Position numbers and translations under genes: made by a program. A DNA stretch of 64,000 bases from Verrucomicrobiota bacterium. Lineage in GTDB: Bacteria > Verrucomicrobiota > Verrucomicrobiia > Chthoniobacterales > Terrimicrobiaceae. Positions within the stretch are counted from its first letter, which is position 1. Each line of letters starts with the position of its first letter. The notes under the pieces are model-generated. The model saw only the letters and a program-made list of their open reading frames with translations, had not been told where the DNA came from and did not search any database. The stretch spans positions 124,001 through 188,000 of the forward strand of contig JAPLTG010000032.1 in NCBI GenBank assembly GCA_026398255.1, read 5' to 3'. Below, piece by piece: positions 60,217-64,000 of the stretch.

Positions 60217-60233
60217 AGCAATTTTTGCGCCAA
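60217..60233 (-). promoter_or_regulatory. Putative sigma-54 promoter (-24/-12) of motility operon
   Basis: On the minus strand the sequence reads TTGGCGCAAAAATTGCT. This aligns with the sigma-54 consensus TTGGCACG-N4-TTGCT with only two changes in the less conserved AC-G part. The essential GG and GC pairs are exactly 12 bp apart. The predicted transcript would start about 12 bases further on, near 60206, some 33 bases before the ATG at 60173. Sigma-54 drives flagellar genes in many bacteria, so the location makes sense. Confidence 0.6.
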
Positions 60234-60383
60234 ATAAATTCAACTTTATAAATATTACCAAATAAAGGCGAGAGATACTCTAAAAGAGAATCATGAATAC
60301 GCGTGCTTTTCGTTTTCAGCGGAGAATTGGTCTTCAGAGGCATTATCTCACAGGAGAGTTTGGCAAAAAGTGCCGCTGGGAGT

Positions 60384-61283
60384 TCACATATGGAGCCAGA
60401 GGGTGGCGGATGGGGGATTTCCGAAAAAGTCAGGCGGCGGGTGGATTTTTTGGAAAGAAGCTGCCGGCGCGAGACGCAGCGCCTCCGTTGCCAAGTGATC
60501 GGCATCCCATTCAGAGAAGTTGGTCGAAAGCAAAATCGCGGCTCCTGGGCGGGCGAGGCTCAAAGTGTCGGCAAGGAGCGCGGGGAAGTCGCGCTCGATC
60601 CGGAATGTTTTGCCCGATCCTCCGCGGCCGAAAGTCGGGGGATCGAGAATGATGGCGTCAAAAGCCTCTCCGCGCTTGGCGAGGCGACGGAGGTAGGTCG
60701 GCACATCCTCCGCGACGAAGCGGTGATGTTCGAGGGGCAGGGCGTTGAGTTCAAAATTTCGGCGAGCGCGTTGGAGGAAGGATTTCGAAATATCCACACT
60801 GATGGTCTCCGCGCCAACACTGGCTGGGGCGACCGAGAAGGCGCCGGTGTGGGCGAAGGTATTCAGGACACGCTTGGGATGGAGTTTGCGGAGATAAGCT
60901 CGATTGGCGCGCTGATCGCAGAAAAGGCCGGGGTTGTAGCCGGATTGGAAATCGACTTTGAACTGAAGTCCGTTCTCCACGACGACCTCCCGAGGAGGGA
61001 CAGAAGGATCGCCCTCCAGCAAAACCGGGGTGTCTTTTTCGCCGGGTGATCGGACGAGTTGACGGCAAAAAACGCGCGATGGGGACCAAGTCGATTGATC
61101 CGTCCAGGCTCGGAGTTCCGCGAGAATTTGGGTGGATGGGATTTCTGGTCGGTGGGAGATGAGCGCGGTCGAACCGTAGCGTTCGACCCAAAATCCCGGC
61201 CCAGCAGCGAGGCGGAACGCTGTGGTGGACTCCGACTCGAAGGCTGCGGCGAGGTTTTGCTCGAGCCAGCAGGCGGCACTCAT
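60384..61283 (-). CDS. Class I SAM-dependent rRNA methyltransferase, RlmI/RlmK-like
   Basis: This 299-aa protein resembles the C-terminal part of RlmI-type 23S rRNA cytosine-C5 methyltransferases. It has GLQFKVDFQSGYNPGLFCDQ, VLNTFAHTGAFSVAPASVGA (SAM-binding), SVDISKSFLQRARRNFELN and FDAIILDPPTFGRGGSGKTF. The usual N-terminal PUA domain (about 80 residues) is not evident; only a short beta-like part precedes the core. The start overlaps the M48 protease stop as ATGA. The position it methylates is unknown. Confidence 0.85.
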   Translation of the reverse strand: MSAACWLEQNLAAAFESESTTAFRLAAGPGFWVERYGSTALISHRPEIPSTQILAELRAWTDQSTWSPSRVFCRQLVRSPGEKDTPVLLEGDPSVPPREVVVENGLQFKVDFQSGYNPGLFCDQRANRAYLRKLHPKRVLNTFAHTGAFSVAPASVGAETISVDISKSFLQRARRNFELNALPLEHHRFVAEDVPTYLRRLAKRGEAFDAIILDPPTFGRGGSGKTFRIERDFPALLADTLSLARPGAAILLSTNFSEWDADHLATEALRLAPAASFQKIHPPPDFFGNPPSATLWLHM

Positions 61284-63031
61284 TCGGTTTTCACGGAGGG
61301 AGGAATTGGGCAATCAATCGTATCGGCCATGGCGCGGAGGAGTTCGAACTGGGTGTCGTTCACCACGCCGTCGTGCATGACCACAGCGCCGCAGGCCGCG
61401 AGGAATTGCTTTTTTACAGGGAGTGCCGCTCCCTCAAAACGATCCAGTGCCTTGTCGAAATCCACGAGATTCACGGATGGCGCGCGGGACATGGGAAATG
61501 CCGCGGCGGATTTTCCAAGAGCCGCCAATCCGGCTTGGAATGCAGCTTCGTGGCCGTCGGCGTCGGCGTTGGCGAGAGCTGACAGCAAAATCCCGGCGTC
61601 GGGGAGCAATGGAACGAGGGACTTGAATTGCACGCGGCCGCGGCCGGGTTTTTCGAAAAAGGCATCGAGGTGCCGGACGAGGAGTTTCTGGAGCGTGTAT
61701 TCGAAGAGGTGAATCTGGCCGTCGGCCTCGACGAGTTTTTTCACGGTGGTGCGGAAAGTTTGATAATCCTCGCGCGACATTCCTCGCAGGGCGGGAATCG
61801 AGAGATCGACCAGTGCGAGTTTTTGGACGGAACTCAGCGGGCCACATCGATCGATCATATCCAAAACCTCGCCGCGCATCGCAGGATCGAGGCTTTGGGT
61901 GGCTTGCTCAGCACCTGCCATCAACAATCCATAAACCAGCGCGCAGCCGCTCTGGATGCTGTGCGACGCCTCGATCGAGACTTCGGGAAGACTCGAGAGC
62001 ATCGAGGCGGCGGCGTCCAGACTGGCATTTCCCGGAAGGGGTGGGGGCGTGGATTCGGAGAGTTCGAGGTCCGGCGCGATTTGGGCGATGCGCTCTTTAA
62101 TCGGCGGGTGGGTCGCGAAGAGGTTGAACCACGACTCGGCGAGGCCGTTTCCAAAAAACATGTGGCTCGCTTCCTGGGCTCGGGGATGGCGGAGGCGCGA
62201 GGTGAGGTTTCCGATTTTAACCAGGGCGCCGGCGATGCCGTGCGGGCTGCGGGTGAATTGCACAGCGGAGGCGTCAGCGAGGAATTCGCGTTGGCGGCTG
62301 ACGGCGGCCTGGATGAGCTTTGAGAAGAAAACTCCAATCCATCCGACGAGATACAAAACTGCGCCGGCCCCGAGGAGTAGTGCCACGATCGAGCCGCTGT
62401 TTTTGTTGTCGCTGGACCGGCTCCTGGGCGAAGAGGCGGCGATACGCACGAGGACTCCGCCGAGGACGGCGAGGAAGAGGATTCCATTCAGTAGCCCCAT
62501 CAAGCGGATGTTGAGCCGCATGTCGCCATTGAGGATATGGCTGAACTCGTGAGCGACCACGCCCTGCAACTCATCGCGGGTAAGATTTTCGATACAGCCG
62601 CGAGTGACTCCGATAGCGGCATCGGTCGTTCCCCAGCCAGCGGCGAAGGCGTTGATCGAGTCTTCTTCGAGAATGTAAACGGAGGGAACAGGAGCTCCGG
62701 AAGCGAGGGACATTTCCTCGACCACATTGCACAGGCGGCGTTCGGACGGATCGATGGTGGCGGGATCAACGGGCGATCCGCCGAGCATTTCGGCAACGGC
62801 TTTTCCGCCTTTCGCGAGCTGGACGATTTTCACCAAACTCCCGATGCCGACCGAGATCACGACGCCAGCGGCGGTGACTCCGAGAAGTCCCCAGTCATCG
62901 TAGGCTTGGCCGAAAATCGCACAGAATCCGAAGTGCAGCGCGGCAATGATCCCAAGAACCGCGAGCAGGAAATAAACCACGAGCCACTTCGTGCGGCGCC
63001 GGGCGAGTTCCTGTTTTTCGAAAAAATCCAT
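61280..63031 (-). CDS. M48 family (HtpX-like) membrane metallopeptidase with long C-terminal extension
   Basis: This 583-aa protein has membrane helices at about residues 15-38 and 48-68 and a zinc protease motif, VVAHEFSHILNGD (His161, Glu162, His165). Two more helices follow at residues ~178-245, then SRQREFLADASAVQFTR with the third zinc ligand and FATHPPIKERI. This is the HtpX pattern of membrane-protein quality control. The last ~240 residues form a helical extension that, in places, recalls a TerB-like domain (EADGQIHLFEYTLQKLLVR and ACGAVVMHDGVVNDTQFELL). The methyltransferase gene is coupled to its 3' end. Confidence 0.9.
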   Translation of the reverse strand: MDFFEKQELARRRTKWLVVYFLLAVLGIIAALHFGFCAIFGQAYDDWGLLGVTAAGVVISVGIGSLVKIVQLAKGGKAVAEMLGGSPVDPATIDPSERRLCNVVEEMSLASGAPVPSVYILEEDSINAFAAGWGTTDAAIGVTRGCIENLTRDELQGVVAHEFSHILNGDMRLNIRLMGLLNGILFLAVLGGVLVRIAASSPRSRSSDNKNSGSIVALLLGAGAVLYLVGWIGVFFSKLIQAAVSRQREFLADASAVQFTRSPHGIAGALVKIGNLTSRLRHPRAQEASHMFFGNGLAESWFNLFATHPPIKERIAQIAPDLELSESTPPPLPGNASLDAAASMLSSLPEVSIEASHSIQSGCALVYGLLMAGAEQATQSLDPAMRGEVLDMIDRCGPLSSVQKLALVDLSIPALRGMSREDYQTFRTTVKKLVEADGQIHLFEYTLQKLLVRHLDAFFEKPGRGRVQFKSLVPLLPDAGILLSALANADADGHEAAFQAGLAALGKSAAAFPMSRAPSVNLVDFDKALDRFEGAALPVKKQFLAACGAVVMHDGVVNDTQFELLRAMADTIDCPIPPSVKTE

Positions 63032-63076
63032 GCGCCTTGTCAGGTCACAGGCGGTCAGGAGGATTTCTGCCCAAGG

Positions 63077-63451
63077 TTAGCGCGACCAGTCGAGCGCGCC
63101 TTTTTTGATCGCGTAGACATAGCCGAAAAGCAGGATCAACACGAAGCTCAACATGCTCCAGAGGATGATGGTGCCGGATTCCGCGATGAAATCTTGATAC
63201 ACAACCGCCCAGGGATACATGAAGACGATTTCGATATCGAAAAGGATGAACAGCATCGCCACGAGGTAGAATTTCACGCTGAAGCGAGGCTGGCCGGCCA
63301 TCTCGGGCACCATGCCGCACTCGTAGACCGAGTCTTTCGTTGGGTTCCGCTTGCCGGTTCGACCGAGGACGATATTGGCAATCATGGCCACGGTGGCGAA
63401 TCCCACCGCGATGATCACATGAAGCAAAACGGGCGTGTAGTCTTGAAGCAT
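63077..63451 (-). CDS. nuoA: NADH-quinone oxidoreductase subunit A
   Basis: NuoA is a small membrane subunit of respiratory complex I. The 124-aa protein has three membrane helices and the quinone-site loop with KRNPTKDSVYECGMVPEMAG (conserved YECG) and FSVKFYLVAMLFILFDIEIV (conserved F-D-E). The ATG at 63451 is chosen because it starts at the first helix; an upstream start would only add a basic stretch. Other nuo genes are not in the window, so the complex I cluster is split or encoded elsewhere. The M48 gene begins 45 bp further on. Confidence 0.93.
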   Translation of the reverse strand: MLQDYTPVLLHVIIAVGFATVAMIANIVLGRTGKRNPTKDSVYECGMVPEMAGQPRFSVKFYLVAMLFILFDIEIVFMYPWAVVYQDFIAESGTIILWSMLSFVLILLFGYVYAIKKGALDWSR

Positions 63452-63504
63452 GGCGCGGAGACTAGTGGTTTGTGCTTCGCGCCGCAATTTGTAAAATGCT
63501 ACCC

Positions 63505-63942
63505 ATGAGCCTTCGTATTGCCGTCATCGCAGACACCCACGGCCACTTGCCGGAGAAAATCCTGCCCCACCTCGCGAAGGCCGATGAAATCTGGCATCTC
63601 GGGGATTTTTGCGATTTAAAATGTTTGAGCGCCTGTCTCGCGATCGGGCGTCCATTTTACGCCGTGCTCGGCAACAACGACCTCGGCCTCGACCTGCCTG
63701 AGAAGCTCACTCTCGAGCAACACGGCCGGAGTTTCTGTCTCATCCATATTCCTCCTCGCCACCTGCCAGCGTGTGATTTTTTGCTTCACGGCCACACCCA
63801 TGTGCCGCGCGACGAGCGGGTGGGGGACTGCCGGATTCTGAATCCCGGCTCGGTCGGAAAAGCCAACAAGGGCTCGCCGGCGAGTTGGGCTTGGCTGGAG
63901 ATCGGCGCTCGCGGGGTGCGCTGGAAAATCAATCTGCTTTGA
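63505..63942 (+). CDS. Metallophosphoesterase, YfcE/MJ0936 type
   Basis: This 145-aa protein is a small calcineurin-like phosphodiesterase. It has the metal motifs IAVIADTHGHLPE (residues ~5-17), IWHLGDFCD, LGNNDLG and LLHGHTHVPRDE with ILNPGSVG, all in the usual order. Such enzymes cleave phosphodiesters or nucleotides, and the physiological substrate is usually unknown. I chose the ATG at 63505, just before the first strand. It is divergent from nuoA with a 53-bp gap. Confidence 0.9.
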   Translation: MSLRIAVIADTHGHLPEKILPHLAKADEIWHLGDFCDLKCLSACLAIGRPFYAVLGNNDLGLDLPEKLTLEQHGRSFCLIHIPPRHLPACDFLLHGHTHVPRDERVGDCRILNPGSVGKANKGSPASWAWLEIGARGVRWKINLL

Positions 63943-63970
63943 GCGGAAGCCCGCCCTTGACCGAAAAAAA

Positions 63971-63988
63971 CATCACAATATTGTGATG
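63971..63988. promoter_or_regulatory. 18-bp perfect palindrome, candidate operator before a gene at window edge
   Basis: CATCACAAT followed by ATTGTGATG is a perfect dyad with no spacer. It lies two bases before an ATG at 63991 that runs off the window (its first codons read Met-Lys-Thr). The symmetry and AT-rich centre suit a dimeric helix-turn-helix regulator site, and its position would block initiation. It has no following T-run, so a terminator for the phosphoesterase gene is less likely. The regulator cannot be named. Confidence 0.45.
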
Positions 63989-64000
63989 ATATGAAGACCG

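Noticed and set aside
1-64000. tRNA, rRNA or known riboswitch
   Set aside because: I looked through the intergenic regions for T-loop-like sequences and conserved riboswitch cores and saw none that was convincing; a covariance-model scan would settle it.

Overview
The window looks like chromosomal DNA of a Verrucomicrobiota (PVC) bacterium. The best evidence is a 51-residue protein at 16698-16853 that matches, from memory, the 'small basic protein' family TIGR04137, known from Verrucomicrobia and Chlamydiae. The cell appears Gram-negative: it has Kdo transfer and Kdo/heptose precursor genes, an MsbA-like flippase and two AsmA-like proteins. The DNA is moderately GC-rich. Many genes lack a clear Shine-Dalgarno site, and many neighbours overlap as ATGA or GTGA. 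No rRNA, tRNA, CRISPR array, intact prophage or insertion sequence was seen.

Region by region: 1-1263 holds the 3' end of riboflavin synthase, then about 0.8 kb without an intact gene that contains a decayed nucleotidyltransferase-like remnant. 1264-3588 is a GH35 beta-galactosidase-like enzyme. 3738-8722 is a minus-strand run (AsmA-like, rsmD, waaA, PPi-dependent phosphofructokinase). 8759-16482 carries a lipid kinase, secG-panC-nadB, an acyl-CoA synthetase, an L,D-transpeptidase and agmatine deiminase. 16698-25416 is mostly housekeeping (small basic protein, two pseudouridine synthases, ribD, NIF3, an FmdB zinc ribbon, kdsD, pgsA, der) and ends at a pair of REP-like hairpins. 25508-28888 is a compact three-gene unit: an unknown protein, a ClpX-like AAA+ ATPase lacking the zinc domain and the IGF loop, and a DCC/lipase-maturation-factor fusion. 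29012-32124 has pgi, then an AT-rich stretch with a lipoprotein and a type II toxin-antitoxin pair. 32216-44280 has rho, an Lrp-type regulator with an aminotransferase, ppk1, a secreted protein with a Cache-HAMP class III cyclase, moeB-rhodanese, a Trm112-like protein and a threonyl-tRNA synthetase lacking the TGS domain. 44289-54798 has an AsmA-like protein, priA, gmhA, a prepilin peptidase, and an ABC exporter translationally coupled to a GNAT-like protein and a histone-deacetylase-family hydrolase. 54799-60233 is a minus-strand motility unit (small membrane protein, fliA, motA, motB, a 96-aa cysteine protein, a large Pro-rich repeat protein) preceded by a good sigma-54 -24/-12 match. Its last gene is broken by two extra bases inside a 12-bp tandem repeat. 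60384-64000 has an RlmI-like methyltransferase, an M48 protease, nuoA and a small metallophosphoesterase, and ends in an 18-bp perfect palindrome just before a possible start codon.

Envelope genes are spread out but fit one pathway set: kdsD and waaA for Kdo, gmhA for heptose, an MsbA-like protein for lipid A-core export, and pgsA, the lipid kinase and the acyl-CoA synthetase for lipids. The most unusual items are the ClpX-like/DCC-LMF unit, the frameshifted repeat protein under a putative sigma-54 motility promoter, the GNAT-deacetylase pair, and the covarying REP-like hairpins.
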